A DNA stretch of 22,134 nt from a virus: positions 1 through 22,134 of IMG/VR virus record IMGVR_UViG_3300037070_003619. One strand, written 5' to 3'. Shown piece after piece: positions 13,178 through 19,192 of the stretch. The notes beneath the pieces are model-generated. The model saw only the letters and a program-made list of their open reading frames with translations, did no database searches and was not told the DNA's origin. The position numbers and the translations under genes were made by a program. The stretch's first letter is position 1. Each line of letters opens with the position of its first letter.

Positions 13178-13636
13178 ATGCCCCTCTACCCCGTCAAATA
13201 CGACACCGACCACCGGGTTTACTGCGGCCCGGCGGCGCTCGCCTCGATCACCGGCAAGCCCGTCTCGACGGTGCTCGCCGCCGTCCTGACGCTCCGGAAG
13301 GGCCGCACCGTGACGCCGAGCTGGGTTCGGACCACGAAGAAGCTGCCGAAGGCCCCGGTCGTCGGGATGACGAACTGGGAGGCGGTCGCCACGCTCAAGA
13401 AGCTCGGCTGGCGAGTGATCGAGCGGCAGGCCTTCGGCCGCGATCGGCCGACGCTCGCCGCCTTCGCCGGCAAGCTCTTGCCCGGCGTCTGGCTGGTCGG
13501 CGTGACCGACCACTTCGTCGCCGTCTCGGGCCGGACCTTCTGCGACACCAAGAGCCGCCAGCCCGTGCCGCTCCGCGATGCGCCCCAGCGGCGGAAGCTG
13601 GTCAACGTCGCGTGGCGACTGTGCAAGGGCAAGTGA
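13178..13636 (+). CDS. Papain-like cysteine hydrolase (C39/transglutaminase-like), putative
   Basis: 152 aa, ATG behind GGGAGAA. HRVYCGPAALASITG (Cys16 opening a helix), then a long alpha/beta middle, VTDHFVAVSG with His112 on a strand, and FCDTKS with Asp123. Cys at a helix start followed by His and Asp on strands is the papain/C39 triad order. Such small proteins recur in phage accessory regions; possible targets are host proteins or ubiquitin-like conjugates, but none can be named here. Triad identification is from motif order alone. Confidence 0.75.
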   Translation: MPLYPVKYDTDHRVYCGPAALASITGKPVSTVLAAVLTLRKGRTVTPSWVRTTKKLPKAPVVGMTNWEAVATLKKLGWRVIERQAFGRDRPTLAAFAGKLLPGVWLVGVTDHFVAVSGRTFCDTKSRQPVPLRDAPQRRKLVNVAWRLCKGK

Positions 13637-13643
13637 CCGAGGC

Positions 13644-13690
13644 CGGAGGCGCCCCGCGCGCCTCTCACCGCGGACACCCCCGCGAGGAGG
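13644..13690 (+). ncRNA. Tandem-hairpin element, copy 1 (cis-acting RNA candidate)
   Basis: Hairpin 1: GGAGGCGC with GCGCCTCT around a 5-base loop. Hairpin 2: CGCGG with CCGCG around ACACCC. A CACCG linker separates them and a GAGGAGGAG ribosome binding site follows, before the ATG at 13696. Two further copies lie at 18203 and 19843; the second stem differs in sequence but keeps pairing. Confidence 0.5.
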
Positions 13691-13695
13691 AGAGC

Positions 13696-13872
13696 ATGAA
13701 GAAACCCAACACCGGCCCCATGACCGTGATCCGGGGCGGCACGTTCGTCCGGCGCGTCACCCTTGACGAGCTGTTCGCCAACCCGGGCGGCTGGCTCGGG
13801 GCGCAGCGGCCGAAGGTCAAGGCCCGGCGCCAGAAGGCGGCGAAGGCTCCGCCGAAGGCCGCCGGCAAGTGA
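13696..13872 (+). CDS. Small basic hypothetical protein (58 aa)
   Basis: ATG behind GAGGAGGAG. Core TGPMTVIRGGTFVRRVTLDE and LFANPGGWLGAQRPKV, then a Lys/Ala-rich tail (KARRQKAAKAPPKAAGK) likely to bind nucleic acid or be disordered. Expression is probably influenced by the tandem hairpins just upstream. Unknown function. Confidence 0.72.
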   Translation: MKKPNTGPMTVIRGGTFVRRVTLDELFANPGGWLGAQRPKVKARRQKAAKAPPKAAGK

Positions 13873-14072
13873 CCACCTACGCCGTGACCGTCGCCGGCCA
13901 CCCGAAAGGCGAAGTCTTCCGGAGGCACCGCCGCTGGAAATGGTGGACGGCGGCGCGCGGGGTCGAGACCTACGGCCCCAACGCCACCCTCGCCGACGTC
14001 CGGGAGCACATCGCCCGGGTCTGCCTTGTCGACGGGAGCGCCGTCGAGCTGAAACCACAGGAGACAGGATGA
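13869..14072 (+). CDS. Small hypothetical protein (67 aa)
   Basis: GTG start overlapping the upstream stop (GTGA). TTYAVTVAGHPKGEVFRRHR, then WKWWTAARGVETYGPNATLA and DVREHIARVC; a strand, an aromatic-basic patch and a helix. Loosely like the other strand-helix proteins. Ends in an ATGA overlap. Function unknown. Confidence 0.68.
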   Translation: MTTYAVTVAGHPKGEVFRRHRRWKWWTAARGVETYGPNATLADVREHIARVCLVDGSAVELKPQETG

Positions 14073-14356
14073 ACGACATCGGCAAGACGCTTGGCCTCGC
14101 CCTCAAGGCGAAGGCCGAGCAGCGCGAACGCTGGGCGGCCGAGGCCGCGATCGAGGCGGCCCGGCGCCGGCTGGCCTACGGGGACCTTGTCCGCATGGCC
14201 TACACCGGCCGGCGGGTTCCCGGGTTCCCGTGGCTCGTCTGGAACTACACCGCCCGGCCCAACGAGCTGCTCGGCAAGTTCGCCGATCGCGACGCGGCCG
14301 AGGCTTTCATCCGCAAGCTCGACGTCGAGCGCGAGCGCAAGGAGGGCCGCATCTGA
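14069..14356 (+). CDS. Small hypothetical protein (95 aa), strand-helix family
   Basis: ATGA-overlap start. Long charged N-terminal helix (ALKAKAEQRERWAAEAAIEA), then VPGFPWLVWNYTARPNELLG and LGKFADRDAAEAFIRKL, the shared strand-helix motif. Ends with charged residues and a TGATG overlap. Function unknown. Confidence 0.72.
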   Translation: MNDIGKTLGLALKAKAEQRERWAAEAAIEAARRRLAYGDLVRMAYTGRRVPGFPWLVWNYTARPNELLGKFADRDAAEAFIRKLDVERERKEGRI

Positions 14357-14574
14357 TGGACCCCGTCCTGCACGCCATCCGGCACATGGAGTTCGCACAT
14401 CGCGGCGAGGCCTATTGGCTGCACGTCAAGACGACCGACGGGACGCTCCACGTCCTCGACGTCCGCCGCAGCGGCGGCGCCCCCGGCTACGTCCTGACCC
14501 CGTTCGACAACGCCGCCGAGCCCGTCTTCCTCAACCCGGCGCGGATCGTCAGCGTCGCCGTCAAGACCACGTAG
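14356..14574 (+). CDS. Small hypothetical protein (72 aa)
   Basis: TGATG-overlap start. MDPVLHAIRHMEFAHRGEAY, then WLHVKTTDGTLHVLDVRRSG, and the C-terminal half PVFLNPARIVSVAVKTT. Alternating hydrophobic pattern suggests a compact beta sheet protein. Last gene of the unit started at promoter 2. Function unknown. Confidence 0.7.
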   Translation: MDPVLHAIRHMEFAHRGEAYWLHVKTTDGTLHVLDVRRSGGAPGYVLTPFDNAAEPVFLNPARIVSVAVKTT

Positions 14575-14577
14575 GGG

Positions 14578-14634
14578 TGCGACCGCCTGTCGCGGCCAAC
14601 CCCCATTGACGTTACCCCTTGGCAACGCCATACT
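14578..14634 (+). promoter_or_regulatory. Rightward promoter/operator cassette 3
   Basis: -35 TTGACG (14606-14611), 17-base spacer, -10 CATACT (14629-14634). Dyad CGTTACC-CCTT-GGCAACG (14610-14627). Upstream dyad TGCGAC...GTCGCG (14578-14594), enclosed by GGGG and CCCC runs. Next chosen ATG 30 bases after the -10. Confidence 0.8.
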
Positions 14635-14664
14635 CTGAGCATGCCCACCGGAGAAGCCCACCGC

Positions 14665-14847
14665 ATGACGCCGAAGCCCTCCTACCTCATCGAGAGCGAG
14701 CGCCTGATGGGCGCCGAGCGGGGACGCCTCCGGGCGCTGCTCCGCAAGGCCGCAGCGCTGGCCGGCGAGATGGGCCTCCCCATCCGGGCCGAGATCGAGG
14801 AGCTGATCCTCACCGTCACCAAGAAGGAGCACGAATTTGCAGGTTAG
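14665..14847 (+). CDS. Small hypothetical helical protein (60 aa)
   Basis: Start at 14665 chosen because GGAGAAG precedes it; an upstream in-frame ATG at 14641 would lie at the expected transcript start. Mostly helical: SERLMGAERGRLRALLRKAA and MGLPIRAEIEELILTVTKKE. Possibly a small regulatory or adaptor protein; no family. Confidence 0.7.
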   Translation: MTPKPSYLIESERLMGAERGRLRALLRKAAALAGEMGLPIRAEIEELILTVTKKEHEFAG

Positions 14848-15064
14848 CAGCCACACATGGGGGATCGCCTACGCCGCGGGCGCCGAGCTTCGGGCGATCG
14901 TCCGACCGATCGCCGCGGCGCCGAGCCCCGACTGGGAGGTGATCCTCATCGGCCGGATGCAGGTCGCCCCGCGCTTCCCCACCCTGATCGCCGCGCAGTC
15001 CTACGCCCGCCGGGAGCTGGGCCTCGGCGCCCCGCGCCACGGCGAGCGCATCCGGATCATCTGA
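14837..15064 (+). CDS. Small hypothetical protein (75 aa), TTG start, strand-helix family
   Basis: The TTG at 14837 follows AAGGAG at eight bases and lies 11 bases inside the previous gene; no ATG offers a comparable site. VSSHTWGIAYAAGAELRAIV, then DWEVILIGRMQVAPRFPTLI and AAQSYARRELG with the shared motif. Function unknown. Confidence 0.68.
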   Translation: MQVSSHTWGIAYAAGAELRAIVRPIAAAPSPDWEVILIGRMQVAPRFPTLIAAQSYARRELGLGAPRHGERIRII

Positions 15065-15264
15065 TGCGCGCCGGCCGCACCCCGAACATCGCCGAGGCCC
15101 GGCTATTCCCGAGCCGCGGCGCCGCGGTCGCATTCATACGGCGCCTCAAAGAGCGGAGCGGCGAGCACCGCTTCATCGCCGAGCTGCCGAACGGCACCGC
15201 GATCGTCTTCCACCCCGCCGGCTGCAAGAGCGGCCGGACCTACCTCGCGAAGGAGAAGGCATGA
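15064..15264 (+). CDS. Small hypothetical protein (66 aa), strand-helix family
   Basis: TGATG-overlap start. EARLFPSRGAAVAFIRRLKE carries the shared strand-helix motif; HRFIAELPNGTAIVFHPAGC forms a beta-like second half and the end is basic. Function unknown. Confidence 0.68.
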   Translation: MRAGRTPNIAEARLFPSRGAAVAFIRRLKERSGEHRFIAELPNGTAIVFHPAGCKSGRTYLAKEKA

Positions 15265-15374
15265 ACCTCGAACGCGCATCCCTCACCGACCGGCTGGCTG
15301 CCGGCGTCGCCCGCACCCGGGCGGACCGGGTTGACCGGATGCTGGAGGGCCTCCGCGGCGCGGCGCGGAGGTGA
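15261..15374 (+). CDS. Very small hypothetical protein (37 aa)
   Basis: ATG at 15261 overlaps the previous stop (ATGA) and its own stop overlaps the next start (GTGA). MNLERASLTDRLAAGVARTR, then ADRVDRMLEGLRGAARR: a single amphipathic helix. Its size is unusual, but the exact overlaps at both ends continue the operon pattern. Confidence 0.5.
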   Translation: MNLERASLTDRLAAGVARTRADRVDRMLEGLRGAARR

Positions 15375-15475
15375 ACGCCCTCCTGCTCGGCATGCCCGAG
15401 CTGGCCTCGATCATCTACCAGACCCGGAAGGCCGCGATCCGCGGCGCCTTCGGCCCTGCCGGCGGAGAGAGGTGA
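15371..15475 (+). CDS. Very small hypothetical protein (34 aa)
   Basis: GTG at 15371 overlaps the previous stop and the stop overlaps the next ATG (TGATG). MNALLLGMPELASIIYQTRK, then AAIRGAFGPAGGER. Possibly a short helix with a hydrophobic face. Real mainly on overlap evidence. Confidence 0.45.
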   Translation: MNALLLGMPELASIIYQTRKAAIRGAFGPAGGER

Positions 15476-15708
15476 TGGCAATGATCATGAGCCGCCTGCC
15501 GGGCGGCAAGCGGAACTCGAAGCACGCGATCGGCCCACTCGCCTCGATCATCGTCGGCGAGCGCGCCGGCTACGGGCTGACGCTCGTCATCAAGGACGGG
15601 AGCGACCGGAACTTCTCGGTCTACCTCGACCGGGAGGACGCGAAGGCGATCGCCGAGACGCTCTTCGACGGCGTCCCGAGGAGCCGGGAGAGAGGAGCAG
15701 GATGGTGA
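15475..15708 (+). CDS. Small hypothetical protein (77 aa), strand-helix family
   Basis: TGATG-overlap start. MAMIMSRLPGGKRNSKHAIG, then PLASIIVGERAGYGLTLVIK, and FSVYLDREDAKAIAETLFDG, the shared motif preceded by two strands. Ends inside the next gene by 7 bases. Function unknown. Confidence 0.72.
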   Translation: MAMIMSRLPGGKRNSKHAIGPLASIIVGERAGYGLTLVIKDGSDRNFSVYLDREDAKAIAETLFDGVPRSRERGAGW

Positions 15709-16175
15709 CGATGAACCTTCGCGAGTGCCTCCAGCAGTACGCCAACGGCTGGGAGAAGATGGGACACCCCCGGTTCGCCACGATGGAGCGCTTCGTCCTG
15801 AAGCACGGCGTCGAGGGCCGGGCGCGCAAGCCCGGCCGGCGGAAGGGCAAGCTGAAGGAATGCTTCAAGAACTCGACGGTCGCCGCCTTCAAGGGAGGCC
15901 TCCGCTACGTCGAGGGCTACGCGCTGAAGCCCGGCCTGATCCCGGTTCACCACGCTTGGAACCTCGACGAGGAGGGCCGCGTGATTGACCTCACTTGGCG
16001 CGACAACCTCGCCGCCGAGTACCTCGGCATCGAGATTGACACCGTCACCCTCACCCGCACCGCCTGCCGCACCGGCTACTTCGGAATGTTCGCCCCGGGC
16101 GACATGGTCAACATCGAGTTCCTGAAGCAGCTCGATCCCGAGCTGTTCGCAACCCTCTGGAAGGAGGCCGCATGA
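15702..16175 (+). CDS. Conserved-type phage protein with Cys-His-Asp triad (transglutaminase/papain-like?)
   Basis: 157 aa. KECFKNSTVAAF holds Cys54 at a helix start. Next is LRYVEGYALKPGLIPVHHAW, with His84 on a strand and Trp86 after it, then GRVIDLTW with Asp96 and a YLGIEI segment. The 'CF.N...lrYVEGYa......HaW..d..grViD.TW..yLGi' pattern recurs in uncharacterised phage and bacterial proteins and has the residue order of a transglutaminase-like triad. Start chosen at the first ATG, which overlaps the previous gene; a further ATG at 15711 is possible. Enzymatic role is inferred only. Confidence 0.8.
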   Translation: MVTMNLRECLQQYANGWEKMGHPRFATMERFVLKHGVEGRARKPGRRKGKLKECFKNSTVAAFKGGLRYVEGYALKPGLIPVHHAWNLDEEGRVIDLTWRDNLAAEYLGIEIDTVTLTRTACRTGYFGMFAPGDMVNIEFLKQLDPELFATLWKEAA

Positions 16176-16513
16176 TGGAAGGCCCTGACGTCACCTACAC
16201 CCGGACGATCCCGTTCACCCAGTTCCTCCGGCCCTTCGGCCACCGGACGCCCGTGACGATCGACCGGCCGGACGCGGTCGTCGACAAGGCGGAGAAGATC
16301 ATCGCCGCCGGGTTCTGGTTCGAGATCGAGGAGCTGCGCGAGGGAACCGTCCACATGACGGTCTCCGGCAACGTCCCCGACGTCGGCGAGTGCGACGTCG
16401 TCTCCGAGCTGTGCCCGAACGGCCCCGGCGTCCCCGAGACGGTCGACCGGCTGGTCGAGCGGGCCTTCGCCAAGGTCGTCGAGGGCGGCGGCGGGTTCGT
16501 GGTGCTGCCATGA
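16172..16513 (+). CDS. Hypothetical protein (113 aa)
   Basis: ATGA-overlap start. YTRTIPFTQFLRPFGHRTPV, then DKAEKIIAAGFWFEIEELRE, EGTVHMTVSGNV (strand) and CDVVSELCPNGPGVPETVDR, a helix-rich end with VERAFAKVVEGG. Compact alpha/beta protein; the 'pF..fLrPdGr....v' opening is common in small phage proteins of unknown role. Confidence 0.74.
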   Translation: MMEGPDVTYTRTIPFTQFLRPFGHRTPVTIDRPDAVVDKAEKIIAAGFWFEIEELREGTVHMTVSGNVPDVGECDVVSELCPNGPGVPETVDRLVERAFAKVVEGGGGFVVLP

Positions 16514-16767
16514 GCCGCTCGCCCTTCGGCTGGGACCTTCCGCCGGGCTGCACGCAACGGCACATCGACGAGGCCTTCGGCGACGGCGGAGGCGTCACGG
16601 ACCTTGAGGAGAAGGTGCTCGGCCTGCTCGAAGCGGCCGGCATCCCCGAGGCCATCTGCGACCAAATCCTCACCCTGATCATGGCCGGCGAGGCCGCGAT
16701 CGCCCCCCCCGAGAAGGAGCACGACGATGAGCAGCATGTGGGTTATCGCGTCGACCTCGACGACTGA
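16510..16767 (+). CDS. Small acidic hypothetical protein (85 aa)
   Basis: ATGA-overlap start. SRSPFGWDLPPGCTQRHIDE begins it ('PpGct..dId...g' is frequent in small phage proteins), then an acidic helical middle LEEKVLGLLEAAGIPEAICD and an acidic C-terminus. The last 41 bases overlap the next gene. Function unknown. Confidence 0.7.
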   Translation: MSRSPFGWDLPPGCTQRHIDEAFGDGGGVTDLEEKVLGLLEAAGIPEAICDQILTLIMAGEAAIAPPEKEHDDEQHVGYRVDLDD

Positions 16768-17023
16768 CTGGGACGGCCGAAACCCGGTGAAGGTCTACCC
16801 CATCTTCCTGCTGCGGCCCGAGAGCCGCACCCGGGCTTGGTGGGCGAGGGACACCTTCTTCGCCAGCAAGTACCCGACGCGGGAAGACGCCGAGGCCGCG
16901 CTGGCGCTGCTCGACCTCAATCGCGACTACGTCACGAGCTTTGTCGTCCCCGCCGGCACCGACGACGAGGTGCTGGCATCCATCGACGCGGGCCGCGCGG
17001 CGGCCAGAAAGGAGAAGGCATGA
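16727..17023 (+). CDS. Small hypothetical protein (98 aa), strand-helix family
   Basis: ATG behind AAGGAG; starts within the previous gene. MSSMWVIASTSTTDWDGRNP, then TFFASKYPTREDAEAALALL (the shared motif) and a C-terminal helical stretch. ATGA overlap with the next gene. Function unknown. Confidence 0.7.
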   Translation: MSSMWVIASTSTTDWDGRNPVKVYPIFLLRPESRTRAWWARDTFFASKYPTREDAEAALALLDLNRDYVTSFVVPAGTDDEVLASIDAGRAAARKEKA

Positions 17024-17355
17024 AGAAACCCCGGTGGGGGCTGAGCTTCCACCTTGAGCAGGAGACCAAGCCCGAGACGTGGCGGTACTTCGAGACCTAC
17101 GTCACCCGGGCGAAGGCGGTCGCCGCCGGCCGCAAGATCGTGACGGGCCGCTGGCGCGTCGTCGAGGTGGCGAGCCGGATCATCTGGGTTCACGAGCCCG
17201 AGCGCCGCAAGGCCCCGCTCCCGACCGAGCTGACGGGCAAGCAGAAGACCACCTTGAAGCAGATCGCCGCGCGGGCCGAGACGGCCGAGGCGATCCGCGC
17301 CGACAAGGTCGAGACCGCCCGCCAGTACGCCCGCACCGTGATGCGGAGGAAGTGA
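17020..17355 (+). CDS. Hypothetical basic protein (111 aa), strand-helix family
   Basis: ATGA-overlap start. WGLSFHLEQETKPETWRYFE, then TYVTRAKAVAAGRKIVTGRW (strand-helix motif followed by strand) and a long basic helical tail (ARAETAEAIRADKVETARQY). Might bind nucleic acid. Function unknown. Confidence 0.7.
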   Translation: MKKPRWGLSFHLEQETKPETWRYFETYVTRAKAVAAGRKIVTGRWRVVEVASRIIWVHEPERRKAPLPTELTGKQKTTLKQIAARAETAEAIRADKVETARQYARTVMRRK

Positions 17356-17723
17356 TGCGCGACCTGACACTGTTGAACTCACTTCGCCGCCCGGACCTCG
17401 AACTCGCCCTGTACGGCGAGCCGGGCGGCCCCGCCGACGGCATCTTCCGACTGCCGCACCCCTCGACCGGCGTCGTCCTGCACGTCATCGCGTCGAGCGG
17501 CTACGACTGGGATCATGTCTCGGTCAGCCTGCTCAATCGCTGCCCGAACTGGCAGGAGATGGAGCACGCGGCACGGATGTTCTTCCGCGACGACGAGACG
17601 GCGATGCAGCTTCATATCCCGGCCGTCGAGCACATCGACTGCCACCCCTACTGCCTGCACTGGTGGCGCCCGCAGGCCGAGCCGATCCCGCGCCCGCCGG
17701 GCTGGATGGTCGGCCCGAAGTAA
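17355..17723 (+). CDS. Conserved phage protein of unknown function (DUF7694-like)
   Basis: 122 aa, TGATG-overlap start. YDWDHVSVSLLNRCPNWQEM, then FFRDDETAMQLHIPAVEHID and CHPYCLHWWRPQ match a pattern known from many phages: 'W.HvSvS...RcP.W.eM...k..Ff.dde...q.hp....yv..Hp.cLHlWrP'. No biochemical role is established to my knowledge. The conserved His, Cys and Trp could bind metal or nucleotide. Last gene before promoter 4. Confidence 0.8.
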   Translation: MRDLTLLNSLRRPDLELALYGEPGGPADGIFRLPHPSTGVVLHVIASSGYDWDHVSVSLLNRCPNWQEMEHAARMFFRDDETAMQLHIPAVEHIDCHPYCLHWWRPQAEPIPRPPGWMVGPK

Positions 17724-17729
17724 CGGAGG

Positions 17730-17785
17730 TGCGGCGCCCTGCCGCATCTCGCCCGCTTGACGTTACCGTCCGGTAACGCTACGTA
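17730..17785 (+). promoter_or_regulatory. Rightward promoter/operator cassette 4
   Basis: -35 TTGACG (17757-17762), 17-base spacer, -10 TACGTA (17780-17785). Perfect dyad CGTTACC-GTCC-GGTAACG (17761-17778). Upstream dyad TGCGGC...GCCGCA (17730-17746), nearly identical to that of cassette 1. Next ATG 24 bases after the -10. Confidence 0.82.
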
Positions 17786-17809
17786 AGAGGAGCAACAGAA
17801 GGAGAGCGC

Positions 17810-18196
17810 ATGAAGCCCAACGAAAATTCCGCCCGATACGAGAGCCTGCTCTCGATCGCCCTCACGAGCGCCTTCGCCGCCTCGAAGAAGCTGGAACGGG
17901 AGATGGTCTACGACCGCGGCGCCTGCGGGTTCGCATGGGTCAAGATCGACGGCACCGAGCCCCTCGCCCGCTACTGCCGGGCGGAGCTGAAGCGCCTCGC
18001 CAAGGACCCCGAGAGCGGCTCCGCCTACCAGAAGGGCCTCCGCTACGGCGACAAGGGCGAGCCGGGCTGGATGTGGTGGGACCCGGGCCGGAGCAACTGG
18101 CAGAACATCGACGTGAAAGAGGCCGGCGCCAAGGCCTTCCGCGACGTCCTCGGAGCCTACGGCATCCGGGCCGACGCCGGCAGCCGGTTGGATTGA
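17810..18196 (+). CDS. Hypothetical protein (128 aa)
   Basis: ATG behind AAGGAGAG. ESLLSIALTSAFAASKKLER, then FAWVKIDGTEPLARYCRAEL, a basic helical middle, YGDKGEPGWMWWDPGRSNWQ and a helical end. 'gcaWV.i.g....arycr......G..yekG' occurs in several uncharacterised phage proteins. Immediately downstream are the tandem hairpins. Function unknown. Confidence 0.78.
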   Translation: MKPNENSARYESLLSIALTSAFAASKKLEREMVYDRGACGFAWVKIDGTEPLARYCRAELKRLAKDPESGSAYQKGLRYGDKGEPGWMWWDPGRSNWQNIDVKEAGAKAFRDVLGAYGIRADAGSRLD

Positions 18197-18202
18197 TCGG
18201 CC

Positions 18203-18246
18203 GGGGAGGCGCCACGGCGCCTCCCACACCGAGCAATCCGCTCGAT
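18203..18246 (+). ncRNA. Tandem-hairpin element, copy 2 (cis-acting RNA candidate)
   Basis: Hairpin 1: 9-bp stem GGGAGGCGC/GCGCCTCCC with loop CACG. Linker ACAC. Hairpin 2: CGAGC/GCTCG with loop AATCC. The next gene's ATG is at 18261 with GGGGAGA between. No U-run. Confidence 0.6.
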
Positions 18247-18260
18247 GGGGAGACCAAGTA

Positions 18261-18464
18261 ATGAAGCTCTGCTTCTGCGGTTCTGGCAAGGAACGCTACC
18301 AGCTCGTCGACGCGGCCGGCATCTTCTGCGCCTACGTGTGTGAGGCGTGCGAGGCCAAGAAGCGCCGGACATACAACCCGATCATCTTCGAGAGCGGCAC
18401 CGTCTACTCGGCGACCGGAGAGGAGGAAGACATCTACATCGACGACGACCGGAGGGAAGCATGA
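18261..18464 (+). CDS. Small zinc-ribbon-like protein (67 aa)
   Basis: ATG behind GGGGAGA. MKLCFCGSGKERYQLVDAAG holds Cys4 and Cys6, and CAYVCEACEAKK adds three or four Cys, enough for a C4 zinc site; the second half is acidic (GEEEDIYIDDD). May contact nucleic acid or a host protein. Follows hairpin copy 2. ATGA overlap with the next gene. Confidence 0.75.
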   Translation: MKLCFCGSGKERYQLVDAAGIFCAYVCEACEAKKRRTYNPIIFESGTVYSATGEEEDIYIDDDRREA

Positions 18465-18748
18465 TCATCGTTCGCTACCTCGCCGTCGACGGCTACCGCC
18501 AGACGCGCACCTTCAAGACCTTGGCCGGCGCCCGGGCCTACGCCCAGAAGTGGGTCGGCAAATTCCCCGAGCTTGGCAGCGACTACGCCGTCAGCTTCGA
18601 CGGCATCGGCACCATCCGGGTCGCGGGCGGCGCCACCCTCCGCGAGCTGTTCCCGGAGGAGCCGCTCCCCGAGCCCGATCCCCACGACACATGGGCGGCC
18701 GAGCAGGCCCGTCTCGACGCCCTCGACGAGGAGAAATACCCATGGTGA
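18461..18748 (+). CDS. Small hypothetical protein (95 aa), strand-helix family
   Basis: ATGA-overlap start. IIVRYLAVDGYRQTRTFKTL then AGARAYAQKWVGK is the clearest example of the shared motif. A second part DYAVSFDGIGTIRVAGGATL is beta-like; the C-terminus is acidic. Function unknown. Confidence 0.74.
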   Translation: MIIVRYLAVDGYRQTRTFKTLAGARAYAQKWVGKFPELGSDYAVSFDGIGTIRVAGGATLRELFPEEPLPEPDPHDTWAAEQARLDALDEEKYPW

Positions 18749-19131
18749 ACTTCAAGGCCCCGATCATCTACGACGACGAAGGGGAGGCGATCGAGCTGCC
18801 CTTCCGGATCGCCCTCTGCCCCGAGTGCGGAGGCCGCGGCACGACCACCCGGCACATCGAGCCGGACGGCGGCGGGTTCACCGCCAGCGAGTGGGCCGAG
18901 GCCTGCGGCGACGACGACGAGTTCGCCGACAACTACTTCAGCGGGCGCTACGACCGCCCGTGCGACGAGTGCGACGGCGCCGGCAGGATCGCCGAGCCGG
19001 ACGAGCGGCAGATGAGCCCCACGCTGCGGAAGCTCTACCGCGAAGACGCCGAGATGATGCGCGAGCTGCGGGCCGAGGAGCGGGCCGAGCGTGAGGCCGA
19101 GGAGGGCTGGGCGCGGAGGTTCGGCTACTGA
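18742..19131 (+). CDS. DnaJ-type zinc-finger phage protein (129 aa)
   Basis: ATG at 18742 behind GAGGAGAA. Two CxxCxGxG-like knuckles, CPECGGRG (about residue 28) and CDECDGAG (about 75), should build one C4 zinc site. Between them GGFTASEWAEACGDDDEFAD then NYFSGRYDRP is the insertion typical of this phage family ('fta.d.aed.dF...Y..G.yd..C..C.G...'). The C-terminal third is an acidic/basic helix. Role unknown; the zinc fold may bind nucleic acid or unfolded protein. Confidence 0.8.
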   Translation: MVNFKAPIIYDDEGEAIELPFRIALCPECGGRGTTTRHIEPDGGGFTASEWAEACGDDDEFADNYFSGRYDRPCDECDGAGRIAEPDERQMSPTLRKLYREDAEMMRELRAEERAEREAEEGWARRFGY

Positions 19132-19132
19132 C

Positions 19133-19170
19133 TTGACGTTACCCCTTGGCAACACTACGTAAGTGTTGCC
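19133..19170 (+). promoter_or_regulatory. Rightward promoter/operator cassette 5 with an extra palindrome
   Basis: -35 TTGACG (19133-19138), 17-base spacer, -10 TACGTA (19156-19161), dyad CGTTACC-CCTT-GGCAACA (19137-19154). A second perfect dyad, arms GGCAACACT (19148-19156) and AGTGTTGCC (19162-19170) around ACGTA, covers the -10. The upstream GC dyad of the other cassettes is absent because the preceding gene runs up to the -35. Confidence 0.8.
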
Positions 19171-19192
19171 ACCACAGAGGAGACCCTACCGA

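Noticed and set aside
13765-13790. A sixth TTGACG-type promoter (CCTTGACGAGCTG)
   Set aside because: It is inside a gene and lacks the CGTTACC dyad and a -10.
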